This document shows, piece after piece, positions 6,821-17,002 of a DNA stretch of 17,148 nt (position 1 is its first letter; every line of letters begins with the position of its first letter). Location: assembly GCA_029859485.1 (NCBI GenBank), contig JAOUDB010000017.1:1-17148 (forward strand), written 5' to 3'. A program made the translations under genes and the position numbers. The DNA comes from Desulfuromonadales bacterium. Its GTDB lineage: Bacteria; Desulfobacterota; Desulfuromonadia; Desulfuromonadales; BM103. A model generated the notes under the pieces. That model did no database searches and was not told where the DNA came from. It worked only from the letters and a program-made list of their open reading frames with translations.

Positions 6821-7594
6821 ATGCTGTTTAAATTACTATCACTTTTTACTGCAGGTTTTTTGGGAGGGATTCTTAACTCGATCGCCGGAGGTGGAAGTTT
6901 CATAACCTTTCCTGCGCTCCTATTTTTTGGGGTACCTCCGATCAGTGCCAATGCAACAAATACTTTTGCTTCCTGTGCTGGTTATTTGAGCGGCGCTTAC
7001 GCGTTCCGAAAAGATCTATATGCGCACAAGAGAGAATTGCCGCTCATTATTCTGATTAGCCTGGCTGGTGGTATCGCAGGTGCATGGTTGCTTCTTCAGA
7101 CTCCAGAAGCCATATTTCGTGAAATCATTCCCTGGCTACTATTATTTGCAACGCTACTCTTTATCTGCGGTGGGAAACTTAACACTACATTAAAACAGTT
7201 CGCTTCATATCACCAACATGCTTCTATTATAGGCCGCTTGTTGCTGCTTCTCCTGCTGCTGGGGATATGTCTCTATGGTGGGTTTTTTAATGCTGGTCTG
7301 GGAATAATTGTTCTCAGCTATCTGGCTCTGGCAGGTTATTCGAACATTAACACGATGAATGGTCTGAAACTCCTGGTTTCATCAGCCATATCGATGATCG
7401 CGATTGTTTTATTTGTTTTCAGTGGAGTCATTGCATGGCATGAGGGCATTAGTGTTTTACTTGGGACATTAGTGGGTGGGTATGTTGCCGCTCATGTTTC
7501 CCGCAAGCTCTCTCAAAAACATGTAAGGTCCTTTATTATTGTGGTTAGTTGTGGAATTACTTGTTACTTCTTTATCGACATGTACATCGCATGA
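6821..7594 (+). CDS. TauE/SafE (TSUP) family membrane protein
   Basis: This is a probable anion or organosulfur transporter of the TSUP (formerly DUF81) family. I chose the ATG at 6821 because GGGAG lies 9 bases before it and the protein then begins directly with the first membrane helix (257 residues). A longer frame from the GTG at 6767 lacks support. The N-terminal repeat LGGILNSIAGGGSFITFPALL and the ANATNTFA stretch are characteristic, and a second copy of the pattern (NAGLGIIVLSYLALAGYSNINTMNG) starts near residue 160. About eight hydrophobic segments are visible. The gene is visibly richer in A and T than its neighbours, which could mean later acquisition. Family members export or import sulfite, sulfonates or small organic acids; the substrate here is unknown. 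Confidence 0.85.
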   Translation: MLFKLLSLFTAGFLGGILNSIAGGGSFITFPALLFFGVPPISANATNTFASCAGYLSGAYAFRKDLYAHKRELPLIILISLAGGIAGAWLLLQTPEAIFREIIPWLLLFATLLFICGGKLNTTLKQFASYHQHASIIGRLLLLLLLLGICLYGGFFNAGLGIIVLSYLALAGYSNINTMNGLKLLVSSAISMIAIVLFVFSGVIAWHEGISVLLGTLVGGYVAAHVSRKLSQKHVRSFIIVVSCGITCYFFIDMYIA

Positions 7595-7931
7595 AAAGAG
7601 GCCAAAAGACATATAAACTGAGCAACGAATAAGTCTTCTACAGGGTAGCACCCACACAATTCATACAAAGATAACTAACAATTTAATCTACGCAAACGGA
7701 AGACGTGTGAAGTAAAAATTCGCAATGCCTGCTCGAAAATGCCTTCCATATTTACGCCACAATCAAAGTTTTTTTGTTTTAAGTGGTCCAGGCAGGTTTT
7801 TCTCGTTGGGTTCCTCTGGGGGCTGTAAGGGCCTTTTCTGAGCGCCCCTGTCAAGCTGTAAATTTTCATCTTGCAAGCAGCGAGCAAAGCACTAATAAAT
7901 CCGTAAAAGCACAACCTGACACTTATAAACG
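7595..7931. other. Gene-free stretch between the TSUP gene and the atp operon terminator
   Basis: About 337 bases hold no convincing gene. Minus-strand 7675-7914 and plus-strand frames starting near 7783 are open but have no ribosome binding site and no recognisable protein features. The first part and the end are AT-rich; a GC-rich patch with runs of G and C lies at about 7795-7855. No terminator for the TSUP gene is evident. Confidence 0.6.
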
Positions 7932-7960
7932 AAAAAGGGCGACTCTTGCGAGTCGCCCTT
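7932..7960 (-). terminator. Rho-independent terminator of the atp operon
   Basis: On the minus strand AAGGGCGACTC pairs perfectly with GAGTCGCCCTT (arms 7950-7960 and 7935-7945) around a 4-base loop and is followed by a run of T ending at 7932. It lies about 22 bases past the atpC stop. Confidence 0.93.
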
Positions 7961-7982
7961 CAATCATTATTTCAATTCAACA

Positions 7983-8396
7983 TCAGTGGACTTTCTTACT
8001 CGCCACCTGGACACGAATTAAGGCACGTTCCAAGGCGCACTCCATGATCTTGAACTCTTTGTCTTCGCTTGTAAGCTTCTTGAGAGCTTCCTCTGCGCGC
8101 GAGAGAGCGGCTTTGGCACGTTCTAGATCAATCTGATCAGCCGGCTCAGCTGTTTCGACCAGCACAGTCATAACATTGTCTTCAACTTCCACATAACCCC
8201 AGTTGACTGCAACGTGAAACGTCTCGCCGTCCTTATTATAGGTTAACTCGCCAACCTTCAAGGTGGTCAGCAGGGATGTATGGTCGGGAAGAACACCAAA
8301 CTCGCCAACGGTGCCGGGAGCGGTGACTTCGTCAACCTCTTCCGATAACACGCGTTTATATGGTGTAACCATTTCCAATTTAAGCTTATCTGCCAT
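7983..8396 (-). CDS. atpC: ATP synthase epsilon subunit
   Basis: The epsilon subunit is part of the central stalk of F1 and can inhibit ATP hydrolysis. The 137-residue protein has the N-terminal beta-sandwich (residues 1-85; TPYKRVLSEEVDEVTAPGTVGEFGVLPDHTSLL region) and a C-terminal helical hairpin (about 90-137) rich in charged residues and Ala/Leu, so the regulatory domain is present. It is the last gene of the operon, 33 bases after atpD. AAGGAA lies about 10 bases before its ATG. Confidence 0.96.
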   Translation of the reverse strand: MADKLKLEMVTPYKRVLSEEVDEVTAPGTVGEFGVLPDHTSLLTTLKVGELTYNKDGETFHVAVNWGYVEVEDNVMTVLVETAEPADQIDLERAKAALSRAEEALKKLTSEDKEFKIMECALERALIRVQVASKKVH

Positions 8397-8429
8397 GCCT
8401 ATTTATTCCTTTATGCCGGAATCGTCTGA

Positions 8430-9905
<1,476 letters not shown>

Positions 9906-10781
9906 TTAAGCTTTAATAGACTCAGCGCCGGAGATAATCTCCAGCAGTTCCTTGGTGATAGCAGCCTGACGGGCACGATTGTACTGCAGGGTCAGTTTGC
10001 CAATCATTTCCGAGGCATTCTTACTGGCGCTATCCATGGCCGTCATCCGGGCACCGTGTTCTGAAGCCGCGGATTCAAGCAAGGAGCGGAAAATCTGCAC
10101 TTCGATGTGCTTGGGCAGAATTTCTTCCAGAACCTCAGTGGCATTCGGCTCATAGATATATTCGGTAACCTGTGCACCTTCATCAACGACCTTCGGTACG
10201 ATCGGTAACAGTTGAGTGACCGTTTGCACCTGGGTCATAGCACTCTGGAAGGCATTGTAAATCAGGAAAACGCTGTCGTAATCCCCGCTGCGATAGAGCT
10301 CAATGACTTCCTGGCCAAGCAGCGCTCCAGTCGGGTAGGACACCTGCCCGGTACCAACCAGGTTTTCATGAACCTTGGTGATCTCCATGCCTGCGCGACG
10401 TTTGAGGTAATCGTTGCCCTTACGACCAACGATTAACAGCTCGTAGCTCTCGAAGCCTTCGCCTTTTTCGCGGATAAACCGTTCAGCGGTTTTGGAGATG
10501 TTGGTGTTGAAGCCGCCACAGAGCCCTCGATCGCCAGTAATCAGAACGATTAATGCCTTGCCTTTGCCGCGTTCTGCCAGCAGAGGGTGGCTATCTGCGT
10601 CTTCACGTAGTGCCAGGCTGGAGAGGACATCAGCCATTTTGTCTGCATAAGGACGAGCCGCTACAACGGCTTCTTGAGCACGCCGCAGTTTGGCCGCCGA
10701 AACCATTTTCATGGCCTTGGTGATCTGCTGCGTGTTCTTGACCGTGCCTATTCGTTTTTTTATGTCTTTAAGACTTGCCAT
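9906..10781 (-). CDS. atpG: ATP synthase gamma subunit
   Basis: The gamma subunit is the rotating central shaft of F1. The 291-residue protein starts with the conserved helix [36 protein letters not shown], has the central Rossmann-like domain with [14 protein letters not shown] at about residues 81-94, and ends with the second shaft helix ([16 protein letters not shown] to [16 protein letters not shown]). It follows atpA after 25 bases and precedes atpD by 69. Confidence 0.98.
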   Translation of the reverse strand: MASLKDIKKRIGTVKNTQQITKAMKMVSAAKLRRAQEAVVAARPYADKMADVLSSLALREDADSHPLLAERGKGKALIVLITGDRGLCGGFNTNISKTAERFIREKGEGFESYELLIVGRKGNDYLKRRAGMEITKVHENLVGTGQVSYPTGALLGQEVIELYRSGDYDSVFLIYNAFQSAMTQVQTVTQLLPIVPKVVDEGAQVTEYIYEPNATEVLEEILPKHIEVQIFRSLLESAASEHGARMTAMDSASKNASEMIGKLTLQYNRARQAAITKELLEIISGAESIKA

Positions 10782-10806
10782 CTCTTCTTACCCGATCGTT
10801 GCGTTA

Positions 10807-12315
<1,509 letters not shown>

Positions 12316-12340
12316 TATTGCGACCTCATCACCCTGTTCG

Positions 12341-12883
12341 TTAAGGATTCTTCAAGGATTCTTCGATTCGTTTAAGTTGAGTTTTGACGCTGCCATCGAA
12401 AAGGCGACCGCCAATTTCCGCTTGTAAGCCGCCGATCAGATCAGGATTAACTTCAACAGTTAAGGCGATCTGCTTACCTGTCTGCTTCTCCAGGCCGGAG
12501 GCAATCGCCTGCTGCTGAACGTCGTCCAATGCAGTGGCAGCTGTTATTTTAGCGCTCAGGATACCGGACAATTCGTCCGCCTGGCGTCGGTAACTTTCTT
12601 CTATTTGACTGAGGAAGCAAAGACGTCCCTTGCTCAGGAGAAGGCCGAGAAATTTGACCATTCCTTCTGACAACTCAAGGGCCTTGTAGACTTCGGACAA
12701 CATGGCCTGCTTCTTATCCAAGGCCAGGGTGGGGTTGTCGAGCAATTGGCTTAACAACTCTTCCTGAGACAGAACTTCCTTAACTTTGGCCAATTCATCG
12801 GCATAGGCCTCAACAGCCTTTTCTTCCATGCCGATCTCAACCAACGCCTTGGCATACCGTCTGGTTAGGGCACTGACACTCAA
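12341..12883 (-). CDS. atpH: ATP synthase delta subunit
   Basis: The delta subunit joins the peripheral stalk to the top of F1. The 180-residue protein has the N-terminal helical bundle (from [11 protein letters not shown]) and the conserved C-terminal [20 protein letters not shown] at about residues 145-164. Its start appears to be a TTG at 12883 that overlaps the atpF stop (TTGA), with GGGAG about 7 bases before it; no better in-frame start lies nearby. An 11-base tandem duplication, AAGGATTCTTC on the plus strand (12343-12364), encodes its last residues. Confidence 0.95.
   Translation of the reverse strand: MSVSALTRRYAKALVEIGMEEKAVEAYADELAKVKEVLSQEELLSQLLDNPTLALDKKQAMLSEVYKALELSEGMVKFLGLLLSKGRLCFLSQIEESYRRQADELSGILSAKITAATALDDVQQQAIASGLEKQTGKQIALTVEVNPDLIGGLQAEIGGRLFDGSVKTQLKRIEESLKNP
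12343..12364. repeat. Perfect 11-base tandem duplication at the end of atpH
   Basis: AAGGATTCTTC occurs at 12343-12353 and again at 12354-12364. Because 11 is not a multiple of 3, the second copy is read in another frame and supplies the last residues and the stop of AtpH. Confidence 0.85.
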
Positions 12884-13479
12884 TGGAGTTCTCCCACTTT
12901 TTGCATATATTCATCGACCAGACGTATCTGATCGTCTGCAGAAACCTGCTTTTTCAGCATGTCTTCTGCAAGTTCCACGGCCAGACTTGCAGCTTCTTCA
13001 CGCAATTCAGCGCGAGCCTTGGCAACCACACCGGAGGCCTTGTTGTCTGCTTCCTGTTCAATCTTGATTGCTAATTCTTTGGCAGCAGCAATAATCTTGT
13101 CACGCTCCAGTTCGCCTTCGCGACGAATCGAGTCGGTAATACCGGCAATCTCTTCGGTTGCCTTGGCCAGCTTCTCACTGTATTCAAGATGTTTCGCTTC
13201 AGCAGCCTCTTTGGCAGCCTGAGCGTCAGCGAGAGTTTTCTCAATCTCCGCGGTGCGGCCTTTAAGACCTTTACGAATTGGCTTGGTTACAAAATAGGCG
13301 AGCAGGCCAACCAGCAAGGCGAAGTTGAAGCAACGGTATGCGAAGTCCTTAAGAATGACACCACTGTCGGCATGACCACCGCCACCACTTGCCAGAGCGA
13401 CAACTGGCAAGAACACCAGGCTGGTCATAACCGTCAACTTAACCAGGGTGGGCATAAGCTTTGCGTTGGAATTTTTCAT
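12880..13479 (-). CDS. atpF: ATP synthase subunit b, with signal-like N-terminus
   Basis: This is a peripheral-stalk subunit of F0. I chose the ATG at 13479 (199 residues) over the TTG one codon earlier, because GGGAGGG precedes it by 7 bases; it overlaps the atpX stop by one base. The N-terminus carries a hydrophobic segment at about residues 10-30 ending ALASGGGG, like a cleavable signal peptide. A second hydrophobic segment (about 46-65, FAYRCFNFALLVGLLAYFV) is the usual membrane anchor of b. The rest is a long charged coiled coil. With AtpX it probably forms a b/b' heterodimer. Confidence 0.93.
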   Translation of the reverse strand: MKNSNAKLMPTLVKLTVMTSLVFLPVVALASGGGGHADSGVILKDFAYRCFNFALLVGLLAYFVTKPIRKGLKGRTAEIEKTLADAQAAKEAAEAKHLEYSEKLAKATEEIAGITDSIRREGELERDKIIAAAKELAIKIEQEADNKASGVVAKARAELREEAASLAVELAEDMLKKQVSADDQIRLVDEYMQKVGELH

Positions 13480-13904
13480 CAAACGGCCCTCCCGAGTACC
13501 TTACCGGCAATCTCTTTAGCAAGAGCTTCAGTTTGGCCACGCAGTTCCTGACGGGCAGAGTCGGCTTCTTCCTGGATTTGCGCTGTGATCTTCTGCAGCT
13601 TGTCAGCAGCGGTACGATTGGCTTCACCTAGGATGCGGACTTCTTCTTCCTGGCCTGTCTTACGCAGGGCAGAACGTTCCTGAACGCCCTGTTGACGGGC
13701 TTCCTGAAGCTGTGCCTCGTAGCGTGTAATTTGTGACTGTACCTGCTCATCAATATCCTGAACCTTGGCCTTGGAGCTCTCAATGGTTTCTTTGCGAGCC
13801 TGAAGAGCAGCACGCAAAGGCTTGAAGAGCAGTGCATTCAGCACAACCAGAAGAATCATGAAATTGACAAACTGCAGGACCAGTGTCCCGTCTAGCTCGA
13901 TCAC
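13479..13904 (-). CDS. atpX: ATP synthase subunit b'
   Basis: This is the second peripheral-stalk subunit and the first gene of the operon. The 141-residue protein has one membrane helix (about residues 6-27, LVLQFVNFMILLVVLNALLF), the KPLRAALQARKETI transition and a long coiled coil to the end. The start is a GTG with GAGG 7 bases before it. Paired b and b' genes are known in cyanobacteria, Aquifex and many Deltaproteobacteria. The operon holds no a or c subunit gene, which must be elsewhere in the genome. Confidence 0.92.
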   Translation of the reverse strand: MIELDGTLVLQFVNFMILLVVLNALLFKPLRAALQARKETIESSKAKVQDIDEQVQSQITRYEAQLQEARQQGVQERSALRKTGQEEEVRILGEANRTAADKLQKITAQIQEEADSARQELRGQTEALAKEIAGKVLGRAV

Positions 13905-13951
13905 TGTCTTACCTCATTAAGTTCGCACCTTAAATAAATCAAGGTACATCG

Positions 13952-13964
13952 GTATACTGTATAC
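13952..13964. promoter_or_regulatory. Palindromic operator GTATAC-T-GTATAC (atp copy)
   Basis: The palindrome is identical to the one in the gntR promoter at 4830-4842 apart from strand orientation. It lies 48 bases upstream of the atpX start and about 50 bases downstream of the best -35/-10 pair. A bound GntR-type dimer here could act as a roadblock to transcription or could control an unseen weaker promoter that overlaps it. Confidence 0.65.
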
Positions 13965-14014
13965 GAAATTAGAAGCGCCTAAAAAGCTTCAAGCTGGGGG
14001 CTCAAAGCAGTGGA

Positions 14015-14043
14015 TGTCTACCATAGCACCTATGCCTTGTCAA
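14015..14043 (-). promoter_or_regulatory. Possible promoter of the atp operon
   Basis: On the minus strand TTGACA (14038-14043), a 17-base spacer and TAGACA (14015-14020) form a plausible sigma-70 promoter. It would start near 14008 and give a leader of about 105 bases that contains the palindrome. An extended -10 alternative (TGCTATGGT) overlaps the spacer. The -10 is only a partial match. Confidence 0.5.
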
Positions 14044-14110
14044 GATTCTTTTCGCAAAACATCGCCACAAAAAGATCCTCTCCCGTCATACGCACCACGG
14101 ATGGTTGGTG

Positions 14111-14530
14111 CTACTTCTTGGCGTCAACCTCAACGGCTTTGCTTCCTGCCGCATTTTCGCCGATGTTCATTGTAATCGTACCGTTCAGCAACACGCCATC
14201 CTCTACCGAGATAGCGGGAGTCTCAATGGTACCATCGACCTTGGCCGGAGAACGGAGTTCAACCCTTGTTTTGGCTTTGACATTCCCTTTGAAATTACCA
14301 CTAAGAATCAAGGTTCCAACCTGGATATCGGCTTGGATCTCTGCGCTTTCACCAACAATCAGGGTGTCGTGTGACGTCACTTCTCCACGAAAGGCACCAT
14401 CCAGACGGACAATCTCATTGAACACCAACTTGCCCTCAAATTGGCTACCAGGTCCCAAAAAGGCCTTGATATCACTCTTTTCGATCGGAGTTTCTTTGCG
14501 CATGGATTCTTTTTCCTTCTTGTTGAACAT
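14111..14530 (-). CDS. Bactofilin (polymer-forming cytoskeletal protein)
   Basis: Bactofilins are beta-helical proteins that polymerise without nucleotide at the membrane and act in cell shape, stalks or positioning of other machines. The 139-residue protein has a short basic N-terminus (MFNKKEKE), similar to the membrane-targeting start of some bactofilins. The repeated beta-helix core spans about residues 24-120 (FEGKLVFNEIVRLDGAFRGEV, GTLILSGNFKGNVKAKTRVEL and so on), followed by a short disordered tail. It lies 51 bases downstream of parB without a clear promoter of its own, so it is probably in the parAB operon. In Myxococcus bactofilins are known to work with ParAB, which makes a link plausible here. 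Confidence 0.92.
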   Translation of the reverse strand: MFNKKEKESMRKETPIEKSDIKAFLGPGSQFEGKLVFNEIVRLDGAFRGEVTSHDTLIVGESAEIQADIQVGTLILSGNFKGNVKAKTRVELRSPAKVDGTIETPAISVEDGVLLNGTITMNIGENAAGSKAVEVDAKK

Positions 14531-14581
14531 CGCGTAATTTTCCTAGGTTTCTATAATGAGTCTAACCAAAAGCTCTTTCGA

Positions 14582-15439
14582 CTATCGATCCTCAAAAATA
14601 TCAAGTAACCGCTCGAGTTCGTCCGGCGAATAATAGCTGATCTCTATCTTACCGCCCTTACCACCGCGGGCTTGAGGTAGAATACTCACCTTGGTGCCGA
14701 GGCTGCGCTGCAATCGGGCAGCAAGATCCACCATTTCAGGATCAAGCAGGCTCTTGCGGGCCACCGCTTTAGTCACACCACCCTTGAGCTTTTTAACCAG
14801 GGCTTCCGTTTGACGGACAGAAAACTGCTTCTTGACCACCTGGTCTCTGACTTCCTTGATACGGGCAGCGCTTTCCAGCGCCAGCATGGCCCGGGCGTGA
14901 CCCATGGTCAACTGGCCGGCAACAACATCCTGCTGGATCATCTCCGGCAAGCGTAACAGGCGCAGGGAGTTAGCAACGGTAGGCCGTTCACGACCGACCC
15001 GACGGGCCACTTCTTCCTGGGACAGATCAAAGGTGCTCATCAGGTAGCGGTAGGCTTCAGCCTCCTCGATCGGGTTCAGGTCCTCGCGTTGGATATTCTC
15101 TATCAGGGCCATCTCCATGGCCCAGTCTTCAGAGACATCCTGAATAACAACCGGAACTTCCTTAAGGCCCGCCTTCTGAGAAGCCCGCCAGCGACGTTCA
15201 CCGGCGATGATCTGATAATGATCACCTGCGTGACGGACAACCAGGGGTTGGATCACCCCTTTTTCCCGAATCGAGGCAACCAGTTCCGCCATTTTGGCGT
15301 CATTGAAGGTTTTACGGGGCTGCTGCTGATGCGGCTTGAGTTCTTCGACGGGGCAGACAAAGTATTTGTGTCGACCATCCTGGGAAGCGGACGTGAGCAG
15401 GGCACCGATACCCTTACCTAGTGCGGGACGCTTGGCCAT
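14582..15439 (-). CDS. parB: Chromosome partitioning protein ParB
   Basis: ParB binds parS sites near the origin, clamps on DNA with CTP and stimulates ParA. The 285-residue protein has the N-terminal ParA-contacting start (LGKGIGALL, residues 7-15), the CTP-binding motifs IIAGERRWRA (77-86) and ENIQREDLNPIEEA (114-127), a helix-turn-helix at about 138-165 (LSQEEVARRVGRERPTVAN) and a C-terminal dimerisation helix. The start is 2 bases after the parA stop. No parS site is visible in the window. Confidence 0.97.
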   Translation of the reverse strand: MAKRPALGKGIGALLTSASQDGRHKYFVCPVEELKPHQQQPRKTFNDAKMAELVASIREKGVIQPLVVRHAGDHYQIIAGERRWRASQKAGLKEVPVVIQDVSEDWAMEMALIENIQREDLNPIEEAEAYRYLMSTFDLSQEEVARRVGRERPTVANSLRLLRLPEMIQQDVVAGQLTMGHARAMLALESAARIKEVRDQVVKKQFSVRQTEALVKKLKGGVTKAVARKSLLDPEMVDLAARLQRSLGTKVSILPQARGGKGGKIEISYYSPDELERLLDIFEDR

Positions 15440-15441
15440 TC

Positions 15442-16209
15442 TTAAGACTTCTCCCTGCGAATGATTTCACGCGCCAGATCCAGATACGCCGTAGCACCCC
15501 GTGAAGAGATATCATAAAGCAGTGCGGGCAGACCGTGACTGGGCGCCTCAGAAAGACGTACGTTGCGCGGAATCATGGTTTCAAAAACCTGTGTGGAAAA
15601 ATGTTCCCGAATGCCTTCACTGACCTGGTGAGACAGGTTGTTACGGGCATCAAACATTGTCAGCAGGATGCCATGAATAATCAGGCTCTGGTTCAGCTCC
15701 CGCTGAATCAACCTCACCGTGTTGATCAACTGGCTCAATCCCTCCATGGCGTAATACTCGCACTGCAGGGGGATCAGTACGCTGTCTGCGGCAGTCAGGG
15801 AGTTAATGGTCAACAAACCCAAAGAAGGTGGGCAGTCGATGAGGATATAGTCATACTCTTCAGCCACTTCGGAGAGGGCTGTCTTTAGCTTGTTCTCACG
15901 CGCCAAGGCAGAAATCAACTCCACTTCGGCACCGATCAGGTCTGGATTAGCAGGCAACAGATGAAGGAGGTCAAGAGCAGTGGTTTTACGCAACTCGCTC
16001 ACCGGCACAGAACCAAGCAGGGCATGGTAAACCGTCTGCTCCATACTGTTGGGATCTACACCAACGCCACTGGTCGCATTGGCCTGGGGATCGAGATCAA
16101 CCAACAGGGTGCGTTTTTCGGCAACAGCCAAAGACGCCGCCAGATTCACGGCTGTGGTGGTTTTACCGACGCCGCCCTTCTGGTTGGCAATGGCAATGAC
16201 TTGAGCCAT
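15442..16209 (-). CDS. parA: Chromosome partitioning ATPase ParA (Soj)
   Basis: ParA is the ATPase that moves ParB-parS complexes over the nucleoid. The 255-residue protein has the deviant Walker A KGGVGKTT at residues 11-18, LLVDLDPQ at 35-42 and DYILIDCPPSLG (Asp125) as Walker B. It is short, without the N-terminal DNA-binding extension of plasmid type Ia ParA, as is usual for chromosomal Soj. AAGGAG lies about 10 bases before the ATG. It forms a unit with parB. Confidence 0.97.
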   Translation of the reverse strand: MAQVIAIANQKGGVGKTTTAVNLAASLAVAEKRTLLVDLDPQANATSGVGVDPNSMEQTVYHALLGSVPVSELRKTTALDLLHLLPANPDLIGAEVELISALARENKLKTALSEVAEEYDYILIDCPPSLGLLTINSLTAADSVLIPLQCEYYAMEGLSQLINTVRLIQRELNQSLIIHGILLTMFDARNNLSHQVSEGIREHFSTQVFETMIPRNVRLSEAPSHGLPALLYDISSRGATAYLDLAREIIRREKS

Positions 16210-16285
16210 GCCTCTATTTCTCCTTGGGAATTGATGTTTTTTGAGTCGCTCAGACTAACATAAGCACTTGGATCTGCAAAGGAAA

Positions 16286-16330
16286 TTTGCCTGCCCCCCC
16301 TCCACTACCAGATGTTGAGCAGCAGGCAAA
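16286..16330 (-). terminator. Possible hairpin between rsmG and parA
   Basis: TTTGCCTGC (16286-16294) pairs with GCAGGCAAA (16322-16330), 9 bases, around a 27-base loop that contains a run of C. On the minus strand only TTTCC follows, so it would be a weak terminator after rsmG. It may instead be a processing or attenuation structure before parA. Confidence 0.35.
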
Positions 16331-16360
16331 CAAAAACACTACATATGGTGTAAAAACTCT

Positions 16361-16993
16361 CTATCGGGCCAACTCAATCAGGCAGCGCTGGGCCCCGGAA
16401 CGAGGCAAAACAAGGCGATGTAAAGCTATGTTCCAACCCGATTCGCAAAGGCGCTTCCGATAGGTTAAGAATTCCTGCTCACCTTCCGGCCCTTTCATCG
16501 CGACCAAACGTCCCCCGGCTTGCAGAAAAGGCTCAGCCATAACCACCAGATCCTCCAGGGAGGTCAACGCCCTGGCTGTCACCAGATCGAAACCGGCCCG
16601 GTAGCTCTCCTCTTCCTGCAAGTCCTGGATCCGTGCGTGTAAAGCGGCAAAAGACAGCAAACCGAGCTTTCTTGCTACATGCTTCTGAAAGTCTATCTTC
16701 TTGCCAACAGCATCAACCGAAACGACCTGCAGAGAAGGACAAACAATTTTGAGGGGTAATGCGGGGAAGCCGGCACCGGAACCCATATCGAGAAGGCGGC
16801 CGGCCGGCCTTGCAAAAGAGAGCATGGTCAGGGAATCAACCAGGTGTTTCTCCAGCACCTCCTCCCGATCGGTTATGGCCGTCAGGTTTCTTCGTTTCGT
16901 CCAGCGCAGCAATTCGTCTACCAGCAACTCGAGTTGTGCAAGGCTGTCATTGGAGATTCCAAGCTCCAGTTTTTGTAACTGCTCTTTAAGCAC
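16361..16993 (-). CDS. rsmG: 16S rRNA m7G527 methyltransferase RsmG (GidB)
   Basis: RsmG adds the N7 methyl group to G527 of 16S rRNA, and its loss gives low-level streptomycin resistance. The protein of about 210 residues has the conserved NLTAITDREEVLEKHLVDSL at about residues 37-56, the SAM-binding LLDMGSGAGFPALPL at about 67-81, VDAVGKK, and the ARAL stretch near residue 144. The start is either the GTG at 16993 or the TTG directly before it (16996); AGG lies 8 or 5 bases upstream. It follows mnmG by fewer than 10 bases, as in many bacteria. Confidence 0.94.
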   Translation of the reverse strand: MLKEQLQKLELGISNDSLAQLELLVDELLRWTKRRNLTAITDREEVLEKHLVDSLTMLSFARPAGRLLDMGSGAGFPALPLKIVCPSLQVVSVDAVGKKIDFQKHVARKLGLLSFAALHARIQDLQEEESYRAGFDLVTARALTSLEDLVVMAEPFLQAGGRLVAMKGPEGEQEFLTYRKRLCESGWNIALHRLVLPRSGAQRCLIELAR

Positions 16994-17002
16994 CAAAAAA
17001 AC

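Noticed and set aside
7675..7914. 79-codon minus-strand frame between the TSUP gene and atpC
   Set aside because: No ribosome binding site, no recognisable domain and a start inside AT-rich noncoding sequence just before the atp terminator.
16210..16360. Search for a parS site near parAB
   Set aside because: No match to the palindrome TGTTTCACGTGAAACA was seen here or elsewhere in the window; parS may lie outside.
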